This document shows, in pieces, positions 34,234-42,612 of a DNA stretch of 64,000 nucleotides; within the stretch, counting starts at the first letter, position 1; every line of letters starts with the position of its first letter. Where the stretch lies: NCBI RefSeq assembly GCF_004341105.1, contig NZ_SLZK01000008.1, positions 124,001 to 188,000 on the forward strand, read 5' to 3'. The position numbers were made by a program, and so were the translations under genes. The stretch comes from Rhizobium sp. BK418 (lineage in GTDB: Bacteria; Pseudomonadota; Alphaproteobacteria; Rhizobiales; Rhizobiaceae). The notes beneath the pieces were generated by a model. The model did no database searches and was not told the DNA's origin. It worked only from the letters and a program-made list of their open reading frames with translations.

Positions 34234-34575
34234 TTAGGGGCTTAAAAACGAAGCCTCAAGAGGCACGGGATCATCCGATTGAGAACGGCAAGCCTGCGAG
34301 ATGAATTCTATCTCCGCGCAGGCTTCCTCGGAAAGACCGGCGCGCAGGGCGCGCTGGTGCGTCTCCCGACAGGCATTCAAAGCAAGCGAGACCGCGACCG
34401 AAGTCTCGAAATCGAAGCTGGAACCTTGCCTGGCAACATCCATCTCTGCGCCTGTCATGCCAAGGGCACGACCGGCTTCTTCTTGTTTCGCCAGCAGCGA
34501 TTTGCTCGCGTTGGCTCCCGTGAGAGCAAGCTCTATTGAAAGCCTTATGCGAGCACCGATTGACGAGCCGGCCAT
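34234..34575 (-). CDS. Small AhpD-like helical protein without CxxC
   Basis: A 113-residue, mostly helical protein. Its middle (FETSVAVSLALNACRETHQR, then ALRAGLSEEACAEIEFISQA) resembles the AhpD/CMD core, but the paired cysteines are missing; only a single Cys precedes the conserved His region. It ends 34 bp upstream of the LysR gene and starts 25 bp after the NTF2-like gene. A degenerate family member or a related structural protein is likely. Confidence 0.65.
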   Translation of the reverse strand: MAGSSIGARIRLSIELALTGANASKSLLAKQEEAGRALGMTGAEMDVARQGSSFDFETSVAVSLALNACRETHQRALRAGLSEEACAEIEFISQACRSQSDDPVPLEASFLSP

Positions 34576-34599
34576 TTTTCCATCTCCTGGCTCAGCCGT

Positions 34600-35064
34600 C
34601 TAAAAGCCGAAATCACTCAGGCCAGGATGGTCGTCCGGGCGGCGGCCCAGCGGCCAACGAAACTTGCGATCGACTTCAGCGATCGGGTGTTCGTTGATGC
34701 TTGCATGACGTTCCCGCATAAGGCCATCCTCGGCAAACTCCCAGTTCTCGTTGCCATAGGCACGGAACCACTGGCCGCTGTCATCGCGATATTCGTAGGC
34801 GTATCGGACGGCAATACGATTGCCGGTGAAGGCCCAGAGTTCCTTGATCAGGCGGTAGTCGAGCTCCTTATTCCACTTGCGGGTCAGGAAAGCCTCGGCC
34901 TCGGCCCGGTTCTTCGCGAACTCGGCGCGATTGCGCCAACGGGTATCGAGCGTATAGGCAAGCGCCACTTTGGCGGGATCGCGGCTGTTCCAGCCATCCT
35001 CTGCAAGACGGACCTTTTCAATCGCGCTCTCTCTGGTGAATGGGGGAAGCGGTGGACGGGACAT
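34600..35064 (-). CDS. DUF1348/NTF2-like protein
   Basis: A 154-residue protein matching the DUF1348 (nuclear transport factor 2-like) family: PPFTRESAIEKVRLAEDGWN, SRDPAKVALAYTLDTRWRNR, then RKWNKELDYRLIKELWAFTG and RYAYEYRDDSGQWFRAYGNE. Such proteins form a cone-shaped barrel used by small isomerases, dehydratases or hydrolases. Start at 35064 is chosen by the family start; the longer ORF overlaps the gene upstream. No catalytic function is established for this family. Confidence 0.9.
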   Translation of the reverse strand: MSRPPLPPFTRESAIEKVRLAEDGWNSRDPAKVALAYTLDTRWRNRAEFAKNRAEAEAFLTRKWNKELDYRLIKELWAFTGNRIAVRYAYEYRDDSGQWFRAYGNENWEFAEDGLMRERHASINEHPIAEVDRKFRWPLGRRPDDHPGLSDFGF

Positions 35065-35140
35065 GGTAAAATTCCTCTCGGGATGATTTCTGACCGCGGG
35101 GCGGGAGGCGGTAAGTCTTGCGCCGCCTCCAGGCTTGGCC

Positions 35141-35686
35141 TTAGGCAGCAGTGTCAATGCGGGGGAAGTCGATCTCGGTGTCGAGGGCCTCGTTCACGTA
35201 GTTCGTAAAGGTGTTGAGGGCCACATGGGCGATGATCTCGACGATCTCGGCATCGCTGTAGCCGGCATCGCGAACCTTGGCGATTTCGGCTGGCGCGACG
35301 GACCCGCGAGCGACCGTCAGAGCCCGGGCGAACTCGACAGCGGCCGCTGCCTTAGGATCGTTGGATGTGCCGTTTCGGTTGGCAACGATTTCACTTTCGT
35401 CGAGCTTGGCGAACTTCCTGCCGGTGAAGGTGTGGGCGGACAAGCAATAGTCACAGCCGTTTGCTTCAGCCATGGCGAGGGCGATGCGTTCGCGGGTGGC
35501 CGGCGGCAACTTTCCCTTGCCAAGTGCGCCCTGGAGCGACGTCAAGCCCGACAGCGCTGCGGGGCTGTTGGAAACCAGACGAAAGATGTTGGGGACGGAG
35601 CCGATCTGCTTCTGGATGGTCTCGAGGATCGGACGAGAGGCTTCCGGAGCGTCGTCGATCGTTGCCGGGGTAGGAATGCGTGACAT
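35141..35686 (-). CDS. AhpD/carboxymuconolactone decarboxylase family protein
   Basis: A 181-residue protein of the peroxidase-related AhpD group with Cys78-x-x-Cys81 and His85 (GCDYCLSAH). It is a close paralogue of the protein at 14114-14650; both share the PNxFR and P-AAL segments before the motif. A strong ribosome-binding site (AAGGAG) lies upstream. It is in the middle of a minus-strand run with GST and an iron-sulfur flavoprotein, which suggests peroxide or electrophile detoxification. Confidence 0.92.
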   Translation of the reverse strand: MSRIPTPATIDDAPEASRPILETIQKQIGSVPNIFRLVSNSPAALSGLTSLQGALGKGKLPPATRERIALAMAEANGCDYCLSAHTFTGRKFAKLDESEIVANRNGTSNDPKAAAAVEFARALTVARGSVAPAEIAKVRDAGYSDAEIVEIIAHVALNTFTNYVNEALDTEIDFPRIDTAA

Positions 35687-35810
35687 TGTATTCTCCTTTT
35701 TTGGTTGAGGGAGACGTCGCTCCCTTGGGATTGAATATGACCTGGTGGGGCGGCTTGCTGAACATCGAAAGGGAACAAGGGTCCATTACGTCGGACGCAG
35801 CAATCGGCCC

Positions 35811-37868
35811 TTAGACAGCGAGCTGCAGGCCGCCGTTCTGGTCTGCGGGAACAGCGCAGCAGAGAAGCACTTCATCCGCGTCGATCTTCGCGGTGGGCTG
35901 CTTGACGTAAGCGACGGCACCCTTGACGAGCTTGGTCCGGCACGTGCCGCAGTTGCCTTCGCGGCAGCTGAATTCGGGGTCGAGGCCACGCGCTTCGGCA
36001 AGTTCCAGGAGAGTGCCGGAACCAGGTGTCCACCGTGCCTCTTTCAGGGAATTCGTGAACACGACGGGCACAGGTTTTTCGGACGGCTGCGCGACAGGAG
36101 ACATCAGGGCTGGTGTGGGTTGCCCTGTGCGGACCAGCGACGACGGACCGAAGGCTTCAGCCTGAATGCGATCGTCAGCAATGTTGAGAGCCCTCAGTCC
36201 GTCATAGAGGCCTTGTGTGAACTGGGGAGGCCCGCAGAGATAGAAATCGTAGTCGTTGAAGGGAAGGAACCGCGTCAGCATCGCCATATCGATCCGCCCT
36301 GCGGCATCGAAATCCCTGCCCTCTTCGGCATCCGTGGTGTCACTGAGGATCCTGACCAGCCGCACGGCGCCCTTGGCCGCACCGACCAGTTCCCCGATCT
36401 CCTGATCGAACGGCCTATCGGCCTTGGAACGGGACGCATGGAATAACGTCACCGGGCGGACGCGCTGCTTGCGGAGCCCCTCGTAAACGATATGACGGAG
36501 CATCGCGAGCATCGGCGTAATGCCGACGCCGCCTGCAAGAAGCACCGCCGGACGGGTTGAACGCGCGTCTATGCTGAAGTGGCCGGCCGGCGCGCGCGCC
36601 TCGATGACATCGCCAACGGCGATGCGATCATGGAGGAACTGAGATACCTGACCATCGCGCTTGACGCTGATGCGGTAGATCCCGTCGGACGGCGCGACCG
36701 AGAGCGTGTAGGTGCGAATGACCGCCTTATTTTCGCCGGGCAGCTTTATGCGGATGGGCAGATGCTGACCGGCCGCGTGCGGGAGTAGCCCTGCGCCATC
36801 GCCTGGCTGGAGGTGGAAAGACTTGATCGTCGCGCTTTCATCAACGATCGCGGTGACGGTCATTGGCCGCCAGCTCTTGGCAAACTCTGCGGCGCGGAGA
36901 CGGTCGGCCGCTTGGCTCCAGCTGCCTGTCATCAGGGAACTCGGCGACCAGCCGTCCTTCTGAAAAGCCCATCTCAACGCCAGTGCATTGCGGCGACGTA
37001 CGATCCGTGTCGACTTGAATGTCCAGAACCGCTCTGCCCCCTGGAAAGCGGCGATCTCGGGGGAGTCGAATATGACTTCGGCTTTGCCCGTCATCTGCAG
37101 CATATCGCCGGTGTTGAAATCCACGAACAGAAGTCCTGCCTTTCCGTTCATCAGGATGTTGCCCAACGTTGCAAAGAAGAGATTGCCATCGAAATCCGGG
37201 ATCGTCATGACGCCATCGTCACCAACGCGGACAAACCCCGCATTGCCGCCCCGGTGGGACACATCCACCTGGCGCCGGTCCTCGCGATCAACGTAGGACG
37301 CGACAAAGAAGGCGTCGGCTTCCCGAATGATCGCGCGCGCCTCGTCATCGAGGGCGGGCAGTTCCTCAACCTCACCTTGAAACGAAGTCTCGGGCTGGCG
37401 TTCGAATGTAAAGTCGCGCAGCTGAATGTAACGCGGACAATTTCCAAAGCTCTGGTCGACATCGACGCGGAAACCGCCATCGATCGTCGAGACAAAGCCG
37501 TTCATACGGTTGCGGCGGCGTGTGTGCATCTCGATCCCGAGAAGACCGATCGGCAAGCCGTCCGCCAGTCCTTCGCTTGCCGGGTCGCTGGGATCTCGGC
37601 TTGCGAGGATGTCTAGGATGGCAGGCGAAGGCGACGACATGAACCCCGGCTGGCCTTCGATAACGGTCGCCCAGGCGTCACCTGCTTGATCGACGCTCCC
37701 GAGAACGATGAAGGGGAGTTGGGCGTAGAAGTCACGGTGCTGGTCCGGCATGAAATCGCGAACGACACGCTGGCCGACGGAGGCCATGCGTTCCTTTACG
37801 CCGAGCTTTTCCTGAATAAAGGTCTCGCCTTCATGCCACGTCGGCAATCTTGTAAGCTTCACGGACAT
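35811..37868 (-). CDS. PNPOx-like/FNR/2Fe-2S ferredoxin fusion oxidoreductase
   Basis: A 685-residue three-part protein. Residues about 50-290 form a pyridoxamine-phosphate-oxidase-like flavin barrel (AFFVASYVDREDRRQVDVSH, then LFFATLGNILMNGKAGLLFV). Residues about 330-570 form a ferredoxin-NADP-reductase module with the FAD motif RTYTLSVAPSD and the nucleotide-binding LLAGGVGITPMLAML. The C terminus is a plant-type 2Fe-2S ferredoxin with Cys635, Cys640, Cys643 and Cys670 or 671. Start at 37868 is the family start (MSVKLTRLPTWHEGE). It probably channels NAD(P)H electrons to a flavin/Fe-S site; the acceptor is unknown. Confidence 0.93.
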   Translation of the reverse strand: MSVKLTRLPTWHEGETFIQEKLGVKERMASVGQRVVRDFMPDQHRDFYAQLPFIVLGSVDQAGDAWATVIEGQPGFMSSPSPAILDILASRDPSDPASEGLADGLPIGLLGIEMHTRRRNRMNGFVSTIDGGFRVDVDQSFGNCPRYIQLRDFTFERQPETSFQGEVEELPALDDEARAIIREADAFFVASYVDREDRRQVDVSHRGGNAGFVRVGDDGVMTIPDFDGNLFFATLGNILMNGKAGLLFVDFNTGDMLQMTGKAEVIFDSPEIAAFQGAERFWTFKSTRIVRRRNALALRWAFQKDGWSPSSLMTGSWSQAADRLRAAEFAKSWRPMTVTAIVDESATIKSFHLQPGDGAGLLPHAAGQHLPIRIKLPGENKAVIRTYTLSVAPSDGIYRISVKRDGQVSQFLHDRIAVGDVIEARAPAGHFSIDARSTRPAVLLAGGVGITPMLAMLRHIVYEGLRKQRVRPVTLFHASRSKADRPFDQEIGELVGAAKGAVRLVRILSDTTDAEEGRDFDAAGRIDMAMLTRFLPFNDYDFYLCGPPQFTQGLYDGLRALNIADDRIQAEAFGPSSLVRTGQPTPALMSPVAQPSEKPVPVVFTNSLKEARWTPGSGTLLELAEARGLDPEFSCREGNCGTCRTKLVKGAVAYVKQPTAKIDADEVLLCCAVPADQNGGLQLAV

Positions 37869-37927
37869 CTCTGTTCTCCAGAAAAAGAGGCGAAGAGCGT
37901 GCGAGGTGCCGCACGCCCTGTCCAGGC

Positions 37928-38539
37928 TCAGGCGGCAAGACCGGCCGGCGTTTTGACGAAATCGACGAAGCCCGGAAGTTGCTCGACCCGGCGCAGCAGG
38001 GCATTCACGGACGGATAGGCGCTGAGGTCGACGTTGCCCTCTGGGGCCCGTGCGACATAGCTGTAGACCGCGACGTCGGCGATGGTCGGACGGTTGCCCA
38101 CCAGCCATTCGCGCCCTTGCAGATGGCTCTCGATCCGGCCAAGGATGGTATGTGCCCGGCCGATAACTTCTTCTGGGTTGAACTTGGCGCCGAAGACCGT
38201 CACCAGACGCGCAGCTGCCGGACCGTAAGCAATTTCACCGGCTGCAACCGAGAGCCAGCGCTGAACGTCGGCGGCCCCTTTTGCATCTTCCGGGAGCCAT
38301 TCCGTCTTGCCCGACTTCTTGGCGAGGTAGACCAGGATCGCGTTGGAATCGGAAATGAAGACATCGCCATCCGCCAGCACCGGGACCTGCCCGAAGGGGT
38401 TCATCTTAAGGAAGTCGGGCTGCTTGTGGGCGCCAGATTTCAGATCGACTTCGACCAGCTCGTGGGGGAGCCCGACCAGAGAAAGGAAGAGCCGGGCGCG
38501 GTGCGCGTGACCTGACAGCGGGTGGTGATAAAGTTTCAT
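37928..38539 (-). CDS. Glutathione S-transferase
   Basis: A 203-residue cytosolic GST. The thioredoxin-like N-terminal half begins MKLYHHPLSGHAHRARLFLS and has VPVLADGDVFISDSNAILVY (the cis-Pro and SNA glutathione-binding segment); the C-terminal helical half contains RPTIADVAVYSY, the family's N-capping Asp. Start at 38539 is taken from the family start. It is first in the minus-strand run and divergent (through about 190 bp) from nothing on its right side except the 3' end of the LysR gene. Likely conjugates or isomerises an electrophile. Confidence 0.93.
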   Translation of the reverse strand: MKLYHHPLSGHAHRARLFLSLVGLPHELVEVDLKSGAHKQPDFLKMNPFGQVPVLADGDVFISDSNAILVYLAKKSGKTEWLPEDAKGAADVQRWLSVAAGEIAYGPAAARLVTVFGAKFNPEEVIGRAHTILGRIESHLQGREWLVGNRPTIADVAVYSYVARAPEGNVDLSAYPSVNALLRRVEQLPGFVDFVKTPAGLAA

Positions 38540-38729
38540 GTGATCGCTCCTGATTGAAGGCCGGGCTCGTTCCCGATCCGTGAACACAGGATGCAATGCG
38601 CAACCGCGCGGCTGAATACTCATGTTCGGCACTGGACTGTTACGCTGAGCGGAATAGTTCGGTAGCGCCAGGATGAAAGGTGAACTTCGCATCCATCCCG
38701 TCGGGCGATCTCCCAAGCTGAACAGCGGC

Positions 38730-39635
38730 TCACATCGTTCCGGTTGTCCGCAGTTCCTTTATCAAGTCGACGAGCTGGCGAAGCTTCGCCGGCAGATTGC
38801 GCCTTCCGGGGTAGTAGAGACATAAGCCGGGATAAGGCGGGGTCCAGTCAGCAAGAACCTGCTCCAGCTTACCGGCAGCAAGATCATCTTCGACCTGCCA
38901 CTCACTCAGGTAGGCTAGCCCCGCCCCCTCACGCGCGGCCCGGAGCATCAGATCGCTATCGTCGAGCACGAGCCTGCCGGGAACGTCGAGCGCGAAGCTC
39001 TCGCCTCGCCGCTCGAACTCCCAGCGATAGATGGTTCCGCTCGCCATTCGTGCACGAATGCACAAGTGGTTTTGGAGCTCTGCCGGGACCTCCGGCTTTC
39101 CATAGCGGCGGAAGTAATCGGTCGACCCGACAATGGCCGGTCGGATGCTGTCGCCGATCGGGACGACCACCATGTCGGGAGGAACGGCTTCTCGGATCCT
39201 GATCCCGGCGTCAAAACCCTTTGCGTTGACATCGACCAGCGCACCCTCCGTGACGATCTCCACCCCCATCTGCGGGTTCCGGCGCATGTACTCCAGGATC
39301 AACGGTGTCAGGATCATCCGCGTTGCGCCGACGGATGTATTGATCCGCAAGGTGCCCGTGGCTTCTGCCCGATGTTCATCGATATGCTCGACGGCGTTGC
39401 GGATCGCCTCTAGCGCCGGTCCGACGCTTGCGACGAACTGCTCTCCCGCGGCTGAAAGGACCACGCTCCGGGTCGAGCGGTTGAAAAGCCTGACGCCCAT
39501 GCGGGTCTCCAGCGCAGCGATCTGCTGGCTCAGCGACGACGACGATATTCCGAGCTCCCGCGCCGCGGCCCGGAACCCGCCTCGAGACGAGACGGCAAGG
39601 ACAGCCTCAAGTTCAGCAAGTGAGCCGCGCATCAT
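38730..39635 (-). CDS. LysR-family transcriptional regulator
   Basis: A 301-residue LysR protein: HTH LAELEAVLAVSSRGGFRAAA, then RELGISSSSLSQQIAALETR, and a substrate-binding domain with ALVDVNAKGFDAGIRIREAV. Either of two adjacent ATG codons may be the start. It is divergent from the aldehyde dehydrogenase at 39731 with 95 bp between, a typical LysR-target layout, so that gene is its probable target. Confidence 0.93.
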   Translation of the reverse strand: MMRGSLAELEAVLAVSSRGGFRAAARELGISSSSLSQQIAALETRMGVRLFNRSTRSVVLSAAGEQFVASVGPALEAIRNAVEHIDEHRAEATGTLRINTSVGATRMILTPLILEYMRRNPQMGVEIVTEGALVDVNAKGFDAGIRIREAVPPDMVVVPIGDSIRPAIVGSTDYFRRYGKPEVPAELQNHLCIRARMASGTIYRWEFERRGESFALDVPGRLVLDDSDLMLRAAREGAGLAYLSEWQVEDDLAAGKLEQVLADWTPPYPGLCLYYPGRRNLPAKLRQLVDLIKELRTTGTM

Positions 39636-39646
39636 TGTCCGTAATC

Positions 39647-39683
39647 TCCTATCAGGCTGGGCATATTTGACCTCCTTATCAGG
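39647..39683. promoter_or_regulatory. Direct repeat in the LysR/aldehyde dehydrogenase intergenic region
   Basis: TCCTATCAGG (39647) and CCTTATCAGG (39674) are direct repeats spaced by 27 bp in the 95-bp region between divergent genes. They could be half-sites for the LysR regulator. No strong inverted repeat is visible. Confidence 0.4.
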
Positions 39684-39730
39684 ACAGGGTCGAAGTGCCA
39701 GATATGACAGAACAGCAAAAGGAGTTTGAG

Positions 39731-41149
39731 ATGCCCATCATCGACAAGATTTATATCGACGGAGGCTTCGTCACACCGAAGGGATCGGAGACCGCCAATC
39801 TTTACAATCCGTCGACAGAGGAGAAGATCGGCACAGTCCGGCTTGGCGGCATCGAAGATGCACGTGAGGCTGTCGCCGCCGCGAAACGTGCCTTCCCGGC
39901 GTTCTCACGGACGACGAAGGCCGAGCGTATCGAGATGCTTAAGCGTTTGAACGCAGCCGTCGCGGCGCACACCTCCGACCTAACGGAAGCGATGGCACTC
40001 GAATATGGTGCTCCTCAGACCGTTACCCGGTTCGCTATTCCCCACGCTGCTTCAAGCTTTCTGACCATGGCGAAGGTTCTGGAGGATTATGAATTCGAGC
40101 GACAGATGGGCCGCGCCCGCGTCCTCATGCAGCCCTCTGGCGTTGCCGCCGCCATCACGCCTTGGAACAGCAATATCGGCTTCATAACCTCAAAGCTTGC
40201 GACCGCCATCGCCGCCGGCACGACCATCGTCATCAAGCCCAGCGAGATGAGCGCGATACAGACGCAGATCCTCACCGAGTGCCTTCATGAAGCGGGTTTG
40301 CCGAAGGGTGTATTCAACATCGTCAACGGGCTCGGCAATGTCGTCGGCGCAGAGCTCAGCCGGCATCCTGATATCGCGAAGGTGACGTTCACCGGCTCTA
40401 CCGCGGTTGGCAGGGAAATCATGCGCAACGCGGCCGACACCTTCAAGCGCGTGACGCTGGAACTCGGCGGCAAAGGCCCGAACATCATTCTCGACGATAC
40501 CGGCCTGGACGCGACTATTCCCGCCGTACTGCGGATGGGGTTCATCAACAGCGGCCAGGCCTGCATTGCCGGCACCCGAATTCTGGTTCCCAGCCATCGG
40601 CTCGACGACGTTTTGGCCAGGCTGAAGCAAGAGATCGAGACATTCAAGATCGGCGCCCCCGACGATCCGGACGCAATGATCGGACCGATGGTTAGTCAAA
40701 AGCAGTACGACCGGGTCCAGTCCTATATCGAGCTGGGGACACGACAGGGCGCCTGCCTCCTGACGGGTGGTCTCGGACGGCCTGCCGGATTGGAGCGAGG
40801 CTGGTTCACGAAGCCAACCATATTCACTCACGTCAACAACCAGATGCGTATCGCGCGCGAGGAGATATTCGGGCCGGTCCTGTCGGTAATCAGTTATCGA
40901 GACGAGGACCAAGCCGTGTCCATCGCCAACGACACGCCGTATGGACTTCAGGCCTACCTGCATGGCACCGATGTCGCGCGCATGCAGGCGCTTGCGGATC
41001 GCCTGGAGTCCGGCCGCGTCGTCGTCAACGGCGCCCCCCATGAACCTCTCGCTCCTTTTGGTGGGTTCAAGCAGTCGGGTATCGGTCGCGAGTATGGCGT
41101 GTTCGGCCTCGAGGCGTTCCTGGAGCCGAAAGCCGTCATCGCCTCATAA
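39731..41149 (+). CDS. NAD(P)-dependent aldehyde dehydrogenase
   Basis: A 472-residue aldehyde dehydrogenase. Visible landmarks: the substrate/cofactor segment AITPWNSNIGF, FTGSTAVGREI (nucleotide-binding), Glu244 in LELGGKGPN as general base, the nucleophile Cys278 in GQACIAG, and EEIFGPVLSV. Start at 39731 has AAGGAG nine bases upstream; the longer ORF adds 12 residues. It resembles broad-specificity ALDH of the benzaldehyde/succinic semialdehyde type. Substrate not fixed by context. Confidence 0.95.
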   Translation: MPIIDKIYIDGGFVTPKGSETANLYNPSTEEKIGTVRLGGIEDAREAVAAAKRAFPAFSRTTKAERIEMLKRLNAAVAAHTSDLTEAMALEYGAPQTVTRFAIPHAASSFLTMAKVLEDYEFERQMGRARVLMQPSGVAAAITPWNSNIGFITSKLATAIAAGTTIVIKPSEMSAIQTQILTECLHEAGLPKGVFNIVNGLGNVVGAELSRHPDIAKVTFTGSTAVGREIMRNAADTFKRVTLELGGKGPNIILDDTGLDATIPAVLRMGFINSGQACIAGTRILVPSHRLDDVLARLKQEIETFKIGAPDDPDAMIGPMVSQKQYDRVQSYIELGTRQGACLLTGGLGRPAGLERGWFTKPTIFTHVNNQMRIAREEIFGPVLSVISYRDEDQAVSIANDTPYGLQAYLHGTDVARMQALADRLESGRVVVNGAPHEPLAPFGGFKQSGIGREYGVFGLEAFLEPKAVIAS

Positions 41150-41169
41150 GCTAGCTTGATGGGATCGCA

Positions 41170-42165
41170 TCACGCGTTCTGGATTCGGAGGAGAATCTTA
41201 CCGACAGCTTTCCCGCTCTCCTGCAACTCGTGTGCCTCGGCCACTTCGTCAAGCGCATATGTCTTCGCGATCAGCGGAGCATATACCCCCGATGCGGCAC
41301 AGGCCGAAACCTCATCGGCTGCCTGCCTCATCGCGGATTCCGGCATGGTGTAGACATAGACGAAACGGAACGAGAAGCCGCCCAGCAGCGCCGGGAAGAA
41401 CGGAATCGTCAGCTTCGCATCTGGCGATTCCGTCGAATAGGCCGACACGACACCGTCGCGGGCGAGAGAGGCGATTGCTACGTCGATGTTGGCGGAGATA
41501 TCGACGTCTACGATGCGATCGACGCCATTGCCGCCGGTGGCTGATCGGACGGCCGCAGCGACATTTTCCTCGCGCCTGTTGACGACAAGATCGGCGCCCG
41601 CCGCACGCGCGACCTCCGCTTGCTGCTCACGGCTCACCGTCGCCGCCACCCATGCCCCCGCCCACTTCGCAAGAAGGATCGCTGCATTGCCGACGGCGCC
41701 TGCTCCTCCTTGGACGAGGACTCGCTTGCCGCGCAGGTCTCCGTCGGCGAAGAGGCAGCGATGCGCTGTCATCGCTGGAACGCCGAGCGCCGCTGCGATC
41801 TCGAAGGATGCGTTGTCGGCCAGCCTGACGGCCTGCACGGAGGGCACGACGACAAATTCCGCCGCAGTACCGAACGCACGACCCCATTGGCCCATGTAGA
41901 TCCAGACGCGCTCGCCGACGCGCGACAGATGCACGCCGGGACCGACGGCGTCGATGACGCCCGCGCCGTCCTGATGCGGCACGATCCGTGGAAACGGCAT
42001 GGCCTTGCCGCCAAATCCGGTTCTCGTCTTGATGTCGGAGGGATTGATGCCTGACGCGACCACCCTCACCCGGACCTCTCCCGCTCCCGGCTGCGGATCG
42101 GGGAGCTCGCCGACGGCGAGCACCTCCTTTGCAGGGCCTTGTCGGTCGTAGAAAGCAGCTCGCAT
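41170..42165 (-). CDS. NADPH:quinone oxidoreductase-like MDR protein
   Basis: A 331-residue MDR-family enzyme of the zeta-crystallin/quinone reductase type: VVASGINPSDIKTRTG near the N terminus, the nucleotide-binding VLVQGGAGAVGNAAILLAKW (about 145-160), and no zinc ligand set. Start at 42165 matches the usual MRAAFYDRQGPAKEVL. It is divergent from an HxlR regulator with a 19-bp operator-like dyad between, and convergent on the aldehyde dehydrogenase gene. The arrangement mirrors the pair at 19484/20620. Confidence 0.92.
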   Translation of the reverse strand: MRAAFYDRQGPAKEVLAVGELPDPQPGAGEVRVRVVASGINPSDIKTRTGFGGKAMPFPRIVPHQDGAGVIDAVGPGVHLSRVGERVWIYMGQWGRAFGTAAEFVVVPSVQAVRLADNASFEIAAALGVPAMTAHRCLFADGDLRGKRVLVQGGAGAVGNAAILLAKWAGAWVAATVSREQQAEVARAAGADLVVNRREENVAAAVRSATGGNGVDRIVDVDISANIDVAIASLARDGVVSAYSTESPDAKLTIPFFPALLGGFSFRFVYVYTMPESAMRQAADEVSACAASGVYAPLIAKTYALDEVAEAHELQESGKAVGKILLRIQNA

Positions 42166-42220
42166 GACGCACCTCTGAATATACTGCTTCCAACTGACGC
42201 GACACAGGCGAACTTGCAAG

Positions 42221-42239
42221 TAGGCAACAATTTTGCCTA
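42221..42239. promoter_or_regulatory. Perfect 7-bp inverted repeat, HxlR operator candidate
   Basis: TAGGCAA and TTGCCTA flank CAATT, giving a 19-bp dyad in the 106 bp between the divergent quinone oxidoreductase and HxlR starts. Regulators of the HxlR group bind such short dyads next to the gene they repress. Confidence 0.65.
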
Positions 42240-42271
42240 TAGGTATAGAAAATACACTATTGGAGCATGTA

Positions 42272-42595
42272 ATGACTTCTGGCCAGAAGTGCCCTGTCGA
42301 AACCACCGTCGACGTTACGGGGGGAAAATGGAAGCCAATGATCATTTACCGGCTGCTGGACGGGCCGCGACGGTTCGGCGAGTTGCGCCGGCTTGTCGGT
42401 GACCCGAGCCAGCGTTCGCTGACGATGCAGCTCCGCGAACTCGAAGCCGACGGGATCGTCGCCCGCGAAGTCTTCGCAGAGGTTCCGCCGCGCGTTGAAT
42501 ACTCTCTGACGCCCTTCGGGCAGACTCTGGCACCCGTGCTGATAGCCATGCGCGACTGGGGCGTCGCGTTCCAGGAGCGGCGCTCGGCCACGTAA
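42272..42595 (+). CDS. HxlR-family transcriptional regulator
   Basis: A 107-residue HxlR protein: MTSGQKCPVETTVDVTGGKW with a single Cys7 at the position used for thiol sensing in YodB/QorR-type regulators, FGELRRLVGDPSQRSLTMQL recognition region, and PPRVEYSLTPFGQTL wing. The ATG at 42272 gives the normal length; a TTG further upstream would put the operator inside the gene. Very likely a redox- or quinone-sensing repressor of the divergent oxidoreductase. Confidence 0.93.
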   Translation: MTSGQKCPVETTVDVTGGKWKPMIIYRLLDGPRRFGELRRLVGDPSQRSLTMQLRELEADGIVAREVFAEVPPRVEYSLTPFGQTLAPVLIAMRDWGVAFQERRSAT

Positions 42596-42612
42596 TACTA
42601 GCCTTCGTTGCT

